A stretch of 64,000 nt of DNA, taken from assembly GCF_900100925.1 (NCBI RefSeq), contig NZ_FNKO01000001.1, positions 992,001-1,056,000 of the forward strand, in the 5' to 3' direction. This stretch comes from Actinopolyspora saharensis. GTDB lineage: Bacteria; Actinomycetota; Actinomycetes; Mycobacteriales; Pseudonocardiaceae. Positions 34,223 to 42,974 of the stretch are shown piece by piece. The notes under the pieces were generated by a model that had not been told where the DNA came from, ran no database searches, and saw nothing but the letters and a program-made list of their open reading frames with translations. The position numbers and the translations under genes are program-made. The stretch's first letter is position 1; each line of letters starts with the position of its first letter.

Positions 34223-35650
34223 ATGCTCAGGTTACGCACCCGATTCCTGGCCGTCGTCGGTGCGCTCGCGCTCGGATTCGCAGTCCCGATGTCCGGCGCG
34301 GCCGCCGACCCGGCCCACGAGAGATCGCCGGGGGACCAGCTGGCGAAGGAGATCACCAATCAGGTGAAGCCGCCCAGGATCCCCGCGCGGCCGTTCAACG
34401 TGGTCGATTTCGGAGCCGACCCCACCGGCCAGCGCGAGAGCACCGCGGCCATCGCCGAGGCGATCGAGGCGGCCTCGGTCAAGGGCGGAACGGTGATCTT
34501 CCCGGAGGGGGAGTTCCTCACCGGGGCGATCCATCTGCGCAGCGACGTCAACCTGCACGTCGGCGAGGGAGCCACGGTTCGCTTCAGCCAGGACCGCGAA
34601 GACTACCTGCCTGCCGTGCACACCCGCTGGGAGGGCGTCGAGCTGTACAACTACTCGCCGTTCATCTACGCCAAGGACGTCACCAACGTCGCCATCACCG
34701 GATCCGGCACGCTCGACGGCCAGGCGGACGAGGACCACTGGTGGCCGTGGAAGCAGCGGTCCAACGGTCACGGCGGTGTGATCGAGACCGAGGACCGCGA
34801 CGCGCTGTTCGAGATGGCCGAGAGCGGTGTCCCGGTCGAGCAGCGTGACTTCGGCGCCGACAGCAAGCTGCGCCCGAACTTCGTGCAGTTCTACAACAGC
34901 TCGAACATCCTGGTCCGGGACGTGACGCTGACCAACTCGCCGATGTGGATGATCCATCCGGTGCTGTCCGAGAACGTGACCGTCGACAACGTGAACCTGG
35001 ACAGTCCGAACGGGCCGAACAGCGACGGGGTGGACCCCGAGTCCAGCGAGAACGTCGTGATCAAGAATTCGCGGTTCAACAACGGCGACGACTGCATAGC
35101 CGTCAAGTCCGGGCGCAACGCCGACGGCAGGCGCATCGACGTGCCCAGTGAGAACATCCTGGTCCACGACAACCACATGCGGAGCGGACACGGCGGGGTC
35201 ACCATCGGAAGCGAGATGACCGGCGGCGTGCGCAACGTGGTGGCCGAGAACAACACGATGAGCAGCCCGAACCTCGACCGGGCGCTGCGGGTCAAGACCA
35301 ACTCGGTGCGCGGTGGTGTGGTCGAGCACGTTTACTTCCGCAGCAACGACGTCCCCGAGATCGGTGGTGAGGTCATCCGGGTGAACTTCCAGTACGAGGA
35401 GGGCGACGCGGGCGAGCACACCCCCGCCGTGCGGGACATCAACATCTCGGACGTGCACAGCGTGGGCGGGGAGTTCGCGCTGTACCTGAAGGGCTACGAG
35501 CGCTCACCGGTCAGCGACGTGACCGTCTCCGACTCCAGCTTCAGCGAGGTGGGCACGCCGATGGAGCTGGAGCACGTCCGGAACCTGCGGCTGGACGACG
35601 TCGACATCAACGGTGAGCACTACGACGAGACGGTGAACGAGGGCGCGTGA
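34223..35650 (+). CDS. Secreted GH28 polygalacturonase
   Basis: The 475-residue product has a Sec signal peptide (about residues 1-30, ending SGAAADP) and a right-handed parallel beta-helix of family GH28. The catalytic motifs are present in order: NSDGVDPESS, GDDCIAVKSG, SGHGGVTIGSE and RALRVKTN (the last corresponds to RIK, here RVK). It hydrolyses pectate outside the cell; PehX-like exo-action is possible but not decided. The ATG at 34223 follows GAGGAGAAGGA. A LacI operator overlaps its promoter, tying it to the TRAP-uronate operon. Its products would feed that operon. Confidence 0.92.
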   Translation: MLRLRTRFLAVVGALALGFAVPMSGAAADPAHERSPGDQLAKEITNQVKPPRIPARPFNVVDFGADPTGQRESTAAIAEAIEAASVKGGTVIFPEGEFLTGAIHLRSDVNLHVGEGATVRFSQDREDYLPAVHTRWEGVELYNYSPFIYAKDVTNVAITGSGTLDGQADEDHWWPWKQRSNGHGGVIETEDRDALFEMAESGVPVEQRDFGADSKLRPNFVQFYNSSNILVRDVTLTNSPMWMIHPVLSENVTVDNVNLDSPNGPNSDGVDPESSENVVIKNSRFNNGDDCIAVKSGRNADGRRIDVPSENILVHDNHMRSGHGGVTIGSEMTGGVRNVVAENNTMSSPNLDRALRVKTNSVRGGVVEHVYFRSNDVPEIGGEVIRVNFQYEEGDAGEHTPAVRDINISDVHSVGGEFALYLKGYERSPVSDVTVSDSSFSEVGTPMELEHVRNLRLDDVDINGEHYDETVNEGA

Positions 35651-35692
35651 CGGGAGCGCACCTTCCGGTGGTGGCCCCGGTCAGCGGTCGGC

Positions 35693-35733
35693 GCGCGTGC
35701 GGTGCGGTCGACAGTCCCCGGCCGCACCGCGCG
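35693..35733. terminator. Probable bidirectional hairpin between convergent genes
   Basis: CGGTGCGG (35700-35707) pairs with CCGCACCG (35722-35729) around a 14-base loop, and the flanks GCGCG and CGCG can extend the stem with a mismatch. It lies in the 176-bp gap between the polygalacturonase and the convergent DUF4185 gene and probably terminates both. Confidence 0.45.
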
Positions 35734-35826
35734 TGAGCACCCAGCCGGTCCGGTCGGCTCGACCGGACCGGACCAGCGCCGTTCTGCCCGGCCCGCCGGG
35801 ACGCACTCGCCGGGCGGCTACAGGCT

Positions 35827-36864
35827 TCATCGGGGCAGGCTGCCCGCGAACTGCATCACCCGGTAGGGCCAGTTCCGCTCGGTGTTCCACTGGCTGACCA
35901 GCAGGTGCAGCTCGTCCGGTGTGGATCCGGGGACCAGGTAGGCACCGTAGAGCTGGGCCACGTGCCCGGTGGCGTGGTTCTCGCCGTCCCAGGCGGTTCC
36001 GCGCAGCAGCGTGGTGCGGCGCGCCTCGTAGAGGTTCGAGGTCGGGTGCTCGAGCTCGAGCGCGTCGATGCGGTAGTTGCCCGCGTCGAAGAAGGACAGC
36101 AGCCACCGGTCCGGCAGGGGGCGCAGGCACAGCTCGCCGTGCGCACCGGTCAGTGCCACGGTCGGCGGATTTCCCCACGCCCACGCGCCGTCCCGGAAGC
36201 CCCAACCCTGCCAGGCCTCCGGTTCGGTGATCCGGTCGGCGGGCACGCGCTGCAGGATGAGCCCCCGGTCGCGTTGGAACCCGGTGGAGAACGCGTAGAC
36301 GTAGCCGTCAGCCCCCTGAGCCCAGGTGAGCATCTGGAACAGGCCGCCGTGGTGGTCGCCGGGCCAGGTGGTTCCGGTGTGCGTCCAGGTCGCGCCGTTG
36401 TCGGTGGAGCGGTGCACTTCGGTCCAGTGCACGTTGCCGATGCCTTCGCAGACCATCACGTGCAGGTACATGGTCCCGCCGATCGTGATGACGTCGGTCG
36501 GGATCACGGTGCTCACCCGGACCCCGTGGATGATCGAGTCGTGGTGGTAGGGCAGCGCCTGCTCCGCGTAGTCGCGAGCTCCGGTGGACCCGGTCCAGGT
36601 GAGCCCGGTGCGCACCGAGGCCGGATCGGCGAAGAGCACCACCGGTGAGCGCCACCCGGGACCTCCCACACCGGGGCGTTCGAAGGTGTCGCCGAGCACC
36701 GCCACCAGTCGTCCGTCGGGGGCGGTGGTCAGCACGCCCAGGTCCGTTCCGCCGATCCCGAAGCGGTCCGTCAGCCCCGGCCCGGTCAGGTCCCCGACCT
36801 TGTGCACCGCTCTCACGCTCCTTCGAGCTCGGTTGCGCGTTTCGGCCTCATCCTGGACCACCAT
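35827..36864 (-). CDS. DUF4185/GH183-like protein, putative endo-D-arabinanase family
   Basis: This 345-residue protein matches DUF4185: KVGDLTGPGLTDRFGIGGTDLG at the start, then LVAVLGDTFERPGVGGPGW, YHHDSIIHG and GNPPTVALTG. DUF4185 has been classed as GH183 after mycobacterial members were shown to be endo-D-arabinanases acting on arabinogalactan and lipoarabinomannan. The ATG at 36864 gives no signal peptide, so export is unclear. Nearby glycosyltransferases fit a cell-envelope polysaccharide theme. Activity of this copy is inference. Confidence 0.75.
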   Translation of the reverse strand: MVVQDEAETRNRARRSVRAVHKVGDLTGPGLTDRFGIGGTDLGVLTTAPDGRLVAVLGDTFERPGVGGPGWRSPVVLFADPASVRTGLTWTGSTGARDYAEQALPYHHDSIIHGVRVSTVIPTDVITIGGTMYLHVMVCEGIGNVHWTEVHRSTDNGATWTHTGTTWPGDHHGGLFQMLTWAQGADGYVYAFSTGFQRDRGLILQRVPADRITEPEAWQGWGFRDGAWAWGNPPTVALTGAHGELCLRPLPDRWLLSFFDAGNYRIDALELEHPTSNLYEARRTTLLRGTAWDGENHATGHVAQLYGAYLVPGSTPDELHLLVSQWNTERNWPYRVMQFAGSLPR

Positions 36865-37100
36865 CCCCGTCCGGAGTCGTGCCCCCGCGCCGGGGTGGGG
36901 CGCAGAACCAGTCGTTCGGGGAGCCGGGCTCGTGCGTTCGCGAGCCCGCCGGTCCTGCCGGTCCGGGAGGCGTTCCAGCGTCGGGGTGGTCCGCTTCGCG
37001 AGGTCCGCGGTTTCCAGCTTTTTCCCAGCTCTTTTCCAGTCCGTTCGCACGTCCCTCTGGCGGAATGGTTCTCGGATCAATCGGAAGAGAGGTGGTGGGG

Positions 37101-38354
37101 ATGACAGGCGTGTCGCAGGCCGTCACCGGATCCGAGGCGCCAGCGGCGCAGCGGACCGCGCTGGTGGACGTGGTGATCCCGGTCCACAACGAGGAAGGGG
37201 CGCTGCCGGGGTGCCTGGAGGTGCTGCAGCGGCACCTGGAGGAGGACTTCCCGTTCCAGTGGTGCGTCACGGTGGTCGACAACGCGAGCACGGACGCCAC
37301 GCTGCGGGTGGCGCACGAGCTGGCCGAGCGCTCGGACCGGGTGCGGGTGCTGCACCTGGACAGCAAGGGGCGTGGGCTGGCGTTGCGCACGGCGTGGGGC
37401 TACAGCGACGCCGATGTGGTCGTGTACATGGACGTCGATCTGTCCACCGGGCTGAACGGGCTGCTCCCGCTGGTGGCGCCGCTGGTCAACGGGCACTCCG
37501 ATCTCGCGATCGGTTCCCGGCTGGCTTCCAACGCCAGGACCGTGCGCGGCGGGAAGCGTGAGCTGATCTCGCGCTGCTACAACAAGATCATCCGCTGGAC
37601 GCACGGTGCTCGCTTCTCCGACGCCCAGTGCGGATTCAAAGCCGTGCGCACCGACGTGGTGCGCCCGCTGCTCGAGCGGGTGCGGGACGACTCCTGGTTC
37701 TTCGACACCGAACTGCTGCTGCTGGCCGAGTACAACGGGCTGCGGGTGCACGAGGTGCCGGTCGACTGGGTGGAGGACGTCGACACCAGGGTCGACGTGG
37801 TGCGCACCGCGCTCGACGACATCTCGGGGCTGGTGCACGTGGCCCGCGCCAAGGCCACCGGCACGGGCCGGGTGTCCGGCCTGCCCCGACGTCCCGCTCC
37901 GCAGGCCGCGCACCCGCGGGCGGTGCTGGCCGAACCGAAGAACGGGCTGCTGTGGCAGGTCGTGTCCTTCGGAGCCATCGGTGCGCTGTCCACCGGGATC
38001 ACGGCCGTGCTGTACGCGCTGCTGCGCGGCTGGTGGCCGCCGCTGGTGGCCAACCTGGTCGCGCTGGTGCTGACCACCTTGTGGAACACCGAGGCGAACC
38101 GGCGTTTCACGTTCCTGAACCAGTCGGGTTCGGCCGGGCGCATCCACCTGCAGGGGTTGATCGTGTTCGCCCTGTACTACGTGGTCACCTCGGGGGCGCT
38201 GCTGGCCCTGCAGGCCGCGAATCCCGACCCGTCACGCTGGTTGGAAGTGCTGGTGCTGGTGGTCTCCTCCGTGGTCGGAACCGCGTTGCGCTTCGTACTG
38301 CTGCGGTCGTGGGTGTTCCGCACCCCGGCCTCCACAGAGGAAGAGGAATCATGA
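37101..38354 (+). CDS. GT2 glycosyltransferase-GtrA fusion protein
   Basis: The 417-residue protein joins an N-terminal GT2 domain (VDVVIPVHNEEGALPG, metal-binding VYMDVDLST, QCGFKAVRTD) to a C-terminal GtrA-like domain with four helices (QVVSFGAIGALSTGITAVLY, ALVLTTLWNTEANRRFTF). Such fusions make polyprenyl-phosphate sugars and flip or present them to ArnT-like transferases. The stop overlaps the ATG of the ArnT/YkcB-like gene, giving a coupled pair. The ATG at 37101 was chosen; an in-frame ATG 36 bases upstream is an alternative start. Confidence 0.85.
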   Translation: MTGVSQAVTGSEAPAAQRTALVDVVIPVHNEEGALPGCLEVLQRHLEEDFPFQWCVTVVDNASTDATLRVAHELAERSDRVRVLHLDSKGRGLALRTAWGYSDADVVVYMDVDLSTGLNGLLPLVAPLVNGHSDLAIGSRLASNARTVRGGKRELISRCYNKIIRWTHGARFSDAQCGFKAVRTDVVRPLLERVRDDSWFFDTELLLLAEYNGLRVHEVPVDWVEDVDTRVDVVRTALDDISGLVHVARAKATGTGRVSGLPRRPAPQAAHPRAVLAEPKNGLLWQVVSFGAIGALSTGITAVLYALLRGWWPPLVANLVALVLTTLWNTEANRRFTFLNQSGSAGRIHLQGLIVFALYYVVTSGALLALQAANPDPSRWLEVLVLVVSSVVGTALRFVLLRSWVFRTPASTEEEES

Positions 38355-40651
38355 CGAGTGTGGTCGAACCGACCGACACCCCGATCGCATCACGTTCCGG
38401 GCGCCGTTGGCAGCCGTGGGCGCTGACCGGGATCTGCGCTCTGGCCGCCCTGCTCTACCTGTGGGGCATCGGCGACTCCTGGGGCAACACCTACTACTCG
38501 GCCGCGGTCAAGTCGATGTCGACCGGTTTCGAGAACTTCTTCTTCGGAAGTCTGGACCCGGCGGGTGTGGTGACCGTGGACAAACCGCCGATGGCCCTGT
38601 GGGCGCAGGTGCTGTCGGTGAAGGTGTTCGGCTACAACCAGTTCGCGGTGCTGTTCCCCCAGGCCGTTTTCGGGGTGGCGGCGGTGTTCCTGCTGCATCG
38701 CGCGGTCCGGCGCTGGGCGGGTGAGCACGCGGCGCTGATCGCGGCGCTGGTCCTGGCGCTGACCCCGATCACCGTGGTGATCAACCGCGACAACAACCCG
38801 GACACCCTGCTGGTGCTGCTGGTCGTGGCCGCCGCCTACGCGGTGACGCGTGCCTGCGGTGGGCAGCGGGCCACCTCGTGGCTGCTGCTGGCCGCCTTCC
38901 TGGTCGGCTGCGGTTTCACGACCAAGATGTTGCAGGCCTGGATGGTGCTGCCCGCCTTCGTGGCGGCTTACCTGATCGGTGGCCGGAGCTCGTGGGCGCG
39001 CAAGGCCGTCGACCTGGCCGGGGCCGCCGTCGTGCTGGTGGTCTCCTCCTTCTGGTGGGTCGCCGCGACCGCGCTGTGGCCCGAGCCCAAGCCCTACATC
39101 GGTGGCAGCGAGAACGGTTCGGCGTGGGACCTGGTGTTCGGCTACAACGGGTTTGGCCGGATCTTCGGTGAGAACCGCGGTGGCGGTGGTGGCCCCGGCG
39201 GTGGTGGTCCTGGTGGTGCTTCCGGAGCTCCCGGTGCTGCCGGCGGTTCCGGCGGTTCCGCCGGTTCCGCCGGTGGCGCGGGCGGAGGCCCTCCCGGCGG
39301 TGGTGGTGGCGCCGGTTTCGGCGGTGAACCCGGGCTGCTGCGCATGTTCGGGGACACCCTGGGTGGGCAGATCAGCTGGCTGCTCCCGCTGTGCGGGCTG
39401 GTGCTGGTCGCGGGGATCCTGCGGCTGCGTTCCGGTGCCGCCGTCGACCGCGACCGCCTCGCGGGCTGGGTGCTGTGGAGCGGCTGGCTGATCGTCGTGG
39501 CCGGAACGCTGAGCTACGCCCAGGGCACCATGCACCCCTACTACACGACGATGATCGCTCCCGCGATCGGCGCCCTGGTCGGGGCGGGGATCGTGCGGTT
39601 CTGGCACTGGTACCGGGAGACCTCCGGCAAGGCGTGGTGGTTGCTGCCGCTCGGGGTGGCGCTCAGCGTCGCCTGGGCTCTGGAGCTGGTCGCGCGCAAC
39701 CCGGACTGGAACCGCTGGGCCGGATACCTCGCCGTCGGGTTCGGGGTGCTCGCGCTGCTGGCACTGCTGCTCGGGCGGAACGGCCGCAACGGGATCGCGC
39801 GTGGCGGGCTGGCGCTGGGCCTGGCCGCCGTGCTGACGGTCCCCGCGGCGTGGTCGGCGATCGGGGCCTTCTCCTCGACTCAGGCGATGGAAGGAACGAA
39901 TCCCACGGCAGGCCCGGCGACGGGCATGTTCGGCGGTGGCGGCGGCCCCGGTGGATCCGGTGGTCCTGGTGGCCGCGGAGGCTTCGGCGGAGGCGATGCC
40001 TCCGGAGAGGGGCCAGCGACGTTGCCCGGACAGGGGGGCATGCCCGGCCAGGGAGGCACACCACCGAACGGTTCCGGCGGGACGGGGTCCGACGACGGGA
40101 CGTCCGACGGGGACGACTCGCAGGAGGCCGGTGGGCCTTCGAACGGCGGCGGACGGTCCGGTTCGGGAATGCGTGGCGGCTCGGGCGGGCCGGGCGGAGG
40201 TGCTTCGCTGAGTGAGCAGCAGCGGGCACTGCTCGACTACGTGCGGACCAACGCCGGTGACCGCGACATCCCGCTGGCCGTGGAAGGCGGGGCGATGTCG
40301 GCGACCTCCTACATCATCAACTCCGATGTGACCGTGGTCGGGATGGGTGGATTCACCGGTTCCGATGACGCCCCGTCGGTGGAGCAGCTGACCGAGTGGC
40401 AGGACTCGGGGCGGCTCGGTTTCGTGCTGCTCGGCGGGGGAATGGGAGGTGGTCCTCCCGGAGGGAGCTCGCAGGAGAACTCGCAGGGGAATTCGCAGGA
40501 TCCGAGCGGGGGTTCGGGGGCGATGCCCGGAATGGGCGGCAACGTGCGCTCCGAACGCCAGCAGTGGGTGGGGAGCAACTGCACCTCGGTCGATCCGCAG
40601 ACCTGGGGCGGTTCCTCCGACAGCTCCCAAGAGCTCTACCGCTGTGAGTGA
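38351..40651 (+). CDS. ArnT/YkcB-like polyprenyl-phosphate-sugar glycosyltransferase (GT39-type)
   Basis: This 766-residue membrane protein has many helices and the GT-C fold motif near the N-terminus (SWGNTYYSAAVKSM, TVDKPPMALWAQ with its aspartate). The C-terminal soluble part resembles the YkcA/B C-terminal domain (REIPLAVEGGAMSATSYI-like). Gly/Pro-rich low-complexity stretches occur around residues 276-326, 525-618 and 694-731, outside the fold core. It should transfer a sugar from the lipid carrier made by the fused GT2-GtrA enzyme to an envelope acceptor. The acceptor is unknown. A strong hairpin follows its stop. Confidence 0.85.
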   Translation: MTSVVEPTDTPIASRSGRRWQPWALTGICALAALLYLWGIGDSWGNTYYSAAVKSMSTGFENFFFGSLDPAGVVTVDKPPMALWAQVLSVKVFGYNQFAVLFPQAVFGVAAVFLLHRAVRRWAGEHAALIAALVLALTPITVVINRDNNPDTLLVLLVVAAAYAVTRACGGQRATSWLLLAAFLVGCGFTTKMLQAWMVLPAFVAAYLIGGRSSWARKAVDLAGAAVVLVVSSFWWVAATALWPEPKPYIGGSENGSAWDLVFGYNGFGRIFGENRGGGGGPGGGGPGGASGAPGAAGGSGGSAGSAGGAGGGPPGGGGGAGFGGEPGLLRMFGDTLGGQISWLLPLCGLVLVAGILRLRSGAAVDRDRLAGWVLWSGWLIVVAGTLSYAQGTMHPYYTTMIAPAIGALVGAGIVRFWHWYRETSGKAWWLLPLGVALSVAWALELVARNPDWNRWAGYLAVGFGVLALLALLLGRNGRNGIARGGLALGLAAVLTVPAAWSAIGAFSSTQAMEGTNPTAGPATGMFGGGGGPGGSGGPGGRGGFGGGDASGEGPATLPGQGGMPGQGGTPPNGSGGTGSDDGTSDGDDSQEAGGPSNGGGRSGSGMRGGSGGPGGGASLSEQQRALLDYVRTNAGDRDIPLAVEGGAMSATSYIINSDVTVVGMGGFTGSDDAPSVEQLTEWQDSGRLGFVLLGGGMGGGPPGGSSQENSQGNSQDPSGGSGAMPGMGGNVRSERQQWVGSNCTSVDPQTWGGSSDSSQELYRCE

Positions 40652-40679
40652 ACCGCGTGAGTGGCTCGTGCGAGTGAAC

Positions 40680-40720
40680 GGGGCGGGAGGGCACCTTTCG
40701 GGGAGGTGCCCTCCCGCCCC
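40680..40720 (+). terminator. Strong 17-bp perfect hairpin terminator
   Basis: GGGGCGGGAGGGCACCT (40680-40696) is exactly complementary to AGGTGCCCTCCCGCCCC (40704-40720) around a 7-base loop TTCGGGG. It lies 28 bp after the glycosyltransferase stop and separates that operon from the two-component genes. Confidence 0.85.
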
Positions 40721-40776
40721 TTCGGGGGACGACCTCCGAGCCCGAACGGCGTTGTCGGGGAAGGTGAACGGATACT

Positions 40777-41490
40777 GTGGATGTGGCGGAAGCGAACGGT
40801 GCGCGGACTCTGGTCGTCGACGACGAGCCGAGCATCCTCGAACTGCTGACCTCCGCCCTGCGACTGAGCGGTTTCGAGGTGCGCGGGGCGGACAGCGGGG
40901 AAGCGGCGTTGCGCGCCGCGGAGGAGTTCCGGCCGGACATCGTCGTGCTGGACGTGATGCTGCCCGACATCGACGGGTACGCGGTGGCGACCCGGCTCCG
41001 GGAGGGCGGCGATTCCGTTCCCGTGCTGTTCCTGACCGCGCGGGACGCCGTCGAGGACCGGATCGCAGGACTCACGGCAGGCGGTGACGACTACGTGACC
41101 AAGCCGTTCAGCCTGGACGAGGTGGTGCTGCGGCTGCAGGCGATCCTGCGGCGCGTCCAGCCCGCGCAGCAGGACACCTCGGCGAAGCTGCGCTACCACG
41201 ACCTCGAACTCGACGAGGACACCTACGAGGTCCGTCGCGGGGGGCGTCTGGTGAACCTCTCGCCCACCGAGTTCAAGCTGCTGCGCTACCTGTTGATCAA
41301 CTCCGAGAAGGTGGTCAGCAAGGTGCAGATCCTCGACAGGGTGTGGAACTACGACTTCGGCGGGGACAGCCGCATCGTCGAGTCCTACATCAGCTACCTG
41401 CGCCGCAAGATCGACACCGAGCCGCCGCCGTTGATCCACACCATCCGCGGCGTCGGGTACATGCTGCGGTTGTCGCCGGGGTCGCGATGA
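40777..41490 (+). CDS. OmpR-family response regulator
   Basis: The 237-residue protein has a receiver domain (VVDDEPSILELL, phospho-acceptor Asp59 in VVLDVMLPDIDGYAVA, switch Lys in DDYVTKPFS) and a C-terminal winged helix (NLSPTEFKLLRYLLINSEKV, SYISYLRRKID, GVGYMLR). It is coupled to the histidine kinase by a four-base overlap. A possible promoter, TTGTCG (40752) and TACTGT (40773), would place the start at or near GTG 40783, two codons inside, as a leaderless message. The start choice is therefore uncertain by two codons. Targets may include the adjacent envelope glycosylation genes. Confidence 0.9.
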   Translation: MDVAEANGARTLVVDDEPSILELLTSALRLSGFEVRGADSGEAALRAAEEFRPDIVVLDVMLPDIDGYAVATRLREGGDSVPVLFLTARDAVEDRIAGLTAGGDDYVTKPFSLDEVVLRLQAILRRVQPAQQDTSAKLRYHDLELDEDTYEVRRGGRLVNLSPTEFKLLRYLLINSEKVVSKVQILDRVWNYDFGGDSRIVESYISYLRRKIDTEPPPLIHTIRGVGYMLRLSPGSR

Positions 41491-42917
41491 GAGCGCCGCG
41501 CACCGTGCGCGGGCGGTTGACGCTGCTGCTCGTGGTGGTCTCGGTGGTCGGGCTGACCTCGATGGGGTTCGCCAGCGTGTCCCTGCTGGAGCGGTCGCTG
41601 ACCGAGCGGGTGGATCAACGTCTGGTTGAGATGTCGCGCCCCTGGGAGCAGGGGCGGCGGATGCCGCCGGGGCCGCCGGCCGAGGAGGACGGCGATCACG
41701 GTGGAGTGCCCACCGACTTCCGGGTGCTGTTCTTCGACGCCGCGGGCCGCGCCACCGAGATGCTCGGCCGCTCAGGACGGGGTGACGGTGGCCCCGCGCT
41801 GCGCAGCCGCCCGTCGGACTCCTCGATCAGGACGGTTCCGGACCGCGCCGACGGCGCGCCGTGGCGGGTGCGCGCGGTCACCCTGCCGGACGGCGAGACC
41901 ATCGCGCTGGCGCTGTCGCTGTCCGGTGTGCACGCCACGGTGAATCGGCTGGTGGTCATCGAGCTGGCCGTGGGCGGGGTCGTGCTCGTGGTGCTGGCCG
42001 TGGCCGCGGCCGTGACGGTGCGGCTGAGCCTGCGCCCGTTGATGCGGATCGAGCGCACCGCCGACGCCATCGCGGGCGGGGAGCTGCAGCGGCGGATCCC
42101 CGATCAGGACTCGCGCACCGAGACCGGGCGGCTGGGGCTGGCGTTGAACACCATGCTCGGCAGGCTGGTCGACGCGCTGCGGCAGCGCGAGCGGTCCGAG
42201 CAGCGGCTGCGCCGGTTCGTCGCGGACGCCTCGCACGAGTTGCGCACCCCGTTGACCTCGATCCGCGGCTTCGCCGAGCTGTACCGGCGCAGCGATCGGC
42301 CCGGCGAGGAGGACGTGCGGGCGATGATGGGGCGCATCGAGTCCGAGGCCGGTCGGATGGGCGGTCTGGTCGAGGACCTGATCCTGCTGGCCCGGTTGGA
42401 CCAGGAACGTCCCCTCGACCTCGCCGAGGTGGATCTGCTCGCCCTGGTGCGGGACGTCGTCCACGACGCGCGGGTGCGCGCCCCCGACCGGGAGGTCGTG
42501 CTGGAGACGCCGGACAGCCCGCTGCGGGTGCTCGGTGACGGGCAGCGCCTGCGGCAGGTGCTGACCAATCTCACCAACAACGCGCTGGTGCACACCACGC
42601 CGGGGACCGGGGTCACCGTGACCGTCGCGCACGGCGTCGCGAGCGAGGGGGCGCTGTCCGCCGCCGGGGCCGAGGTGTCGGCGGAGACGCCGTTGGCGGT
42701 GGTCTCGGTGGCCGACGGCGGCCCGGGGATCTCCCCCGCGGACGCGGAACACGTCTTCGACCGCTTCTACCGGGGCGAGGAGGAGCGATCCCCCGGCGGA
42801 ACCGGGCTGGGGCTGGCGATCACAGCGGCGATCGCCGAGGCGCACGACGGTCGGGTGGAGCTGCACGCCAACGAGCGCGGGGGCAGCACGTTCCGGCTGC
42901 TGCTGCCGCTGTCCTGA
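41487..42917 (+). CDS. Two-component sensor histidine kinase
   Basis: This 476-residue kinase has an N-terminal helix, an extracytoplasmic segment of about 120 residues, a second helix (VGGVVLVVLAVAAAVTVRL) and a HAMP domain. The phosphorylation site is DASHELRTPLTSIRGF (His about 250). The ATPase motifs follow: N box NLTNNALVHT, G1 VADGGPGISPA, F box VFDRFYRGEE and G2 GGTGLGLAI. It pairs with the upstream response regulator. The sensed signal is unknown; the sensor segment is acidic and proline-rich rather than a known domain. Confidence 0.92.
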   Translation: MRAPRTVRGRLTLLLVVVSVVGLTSMGFASVSLLERSLTERVDQRLVEMSRPWEQGRRMPPGPPAEEDGDHGGVPTDFRVLFFDAAGRATEMLGRSGRGDGGPALRSRPSDSSIRTVPDRADGAPWRVRAVTLPDGETIALALSLSGVHATVNRLVVIELAVGGVVLVVLAVAAAVTVRLSLRPLMRIERTADAIAGGELQRRIPDQDSRTETGRLGLALNTMLGRLVDALRQRERSEQRLRRFVADASHELRTPLTSIRGFAELYRRSDRPGEEDVRAMMGRIESEAGRMGGLVEDLILLARLDQERPLDLAEVDLLALVRDVVHDARVRAPDREVVLETPDSPLRVLGDGQRLRQVLTNLTNNALVHTTPGTGVTVTVAHGVASEGALSAAGAEVSAETPLAVVSVADGGPGISPADAEHVFDRFYRGEEERSPGGTGLGLAITAAIAEAHDGRVELHANERGGSTFRLLLPLS

Positions 42918-42974
42918 GCCGAGCAGCGGCGGTGCCCGCGTGGAGTCGTCCTGCGGGAGTCGTGGCCGTCCGCT

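Noticed and set aside
39178..39330. Gly-rich segment as a separate PE_PGRS-like gene
   Set aside because: It is in frame and internal to the glycosyltransferase with no stop or start separating it.
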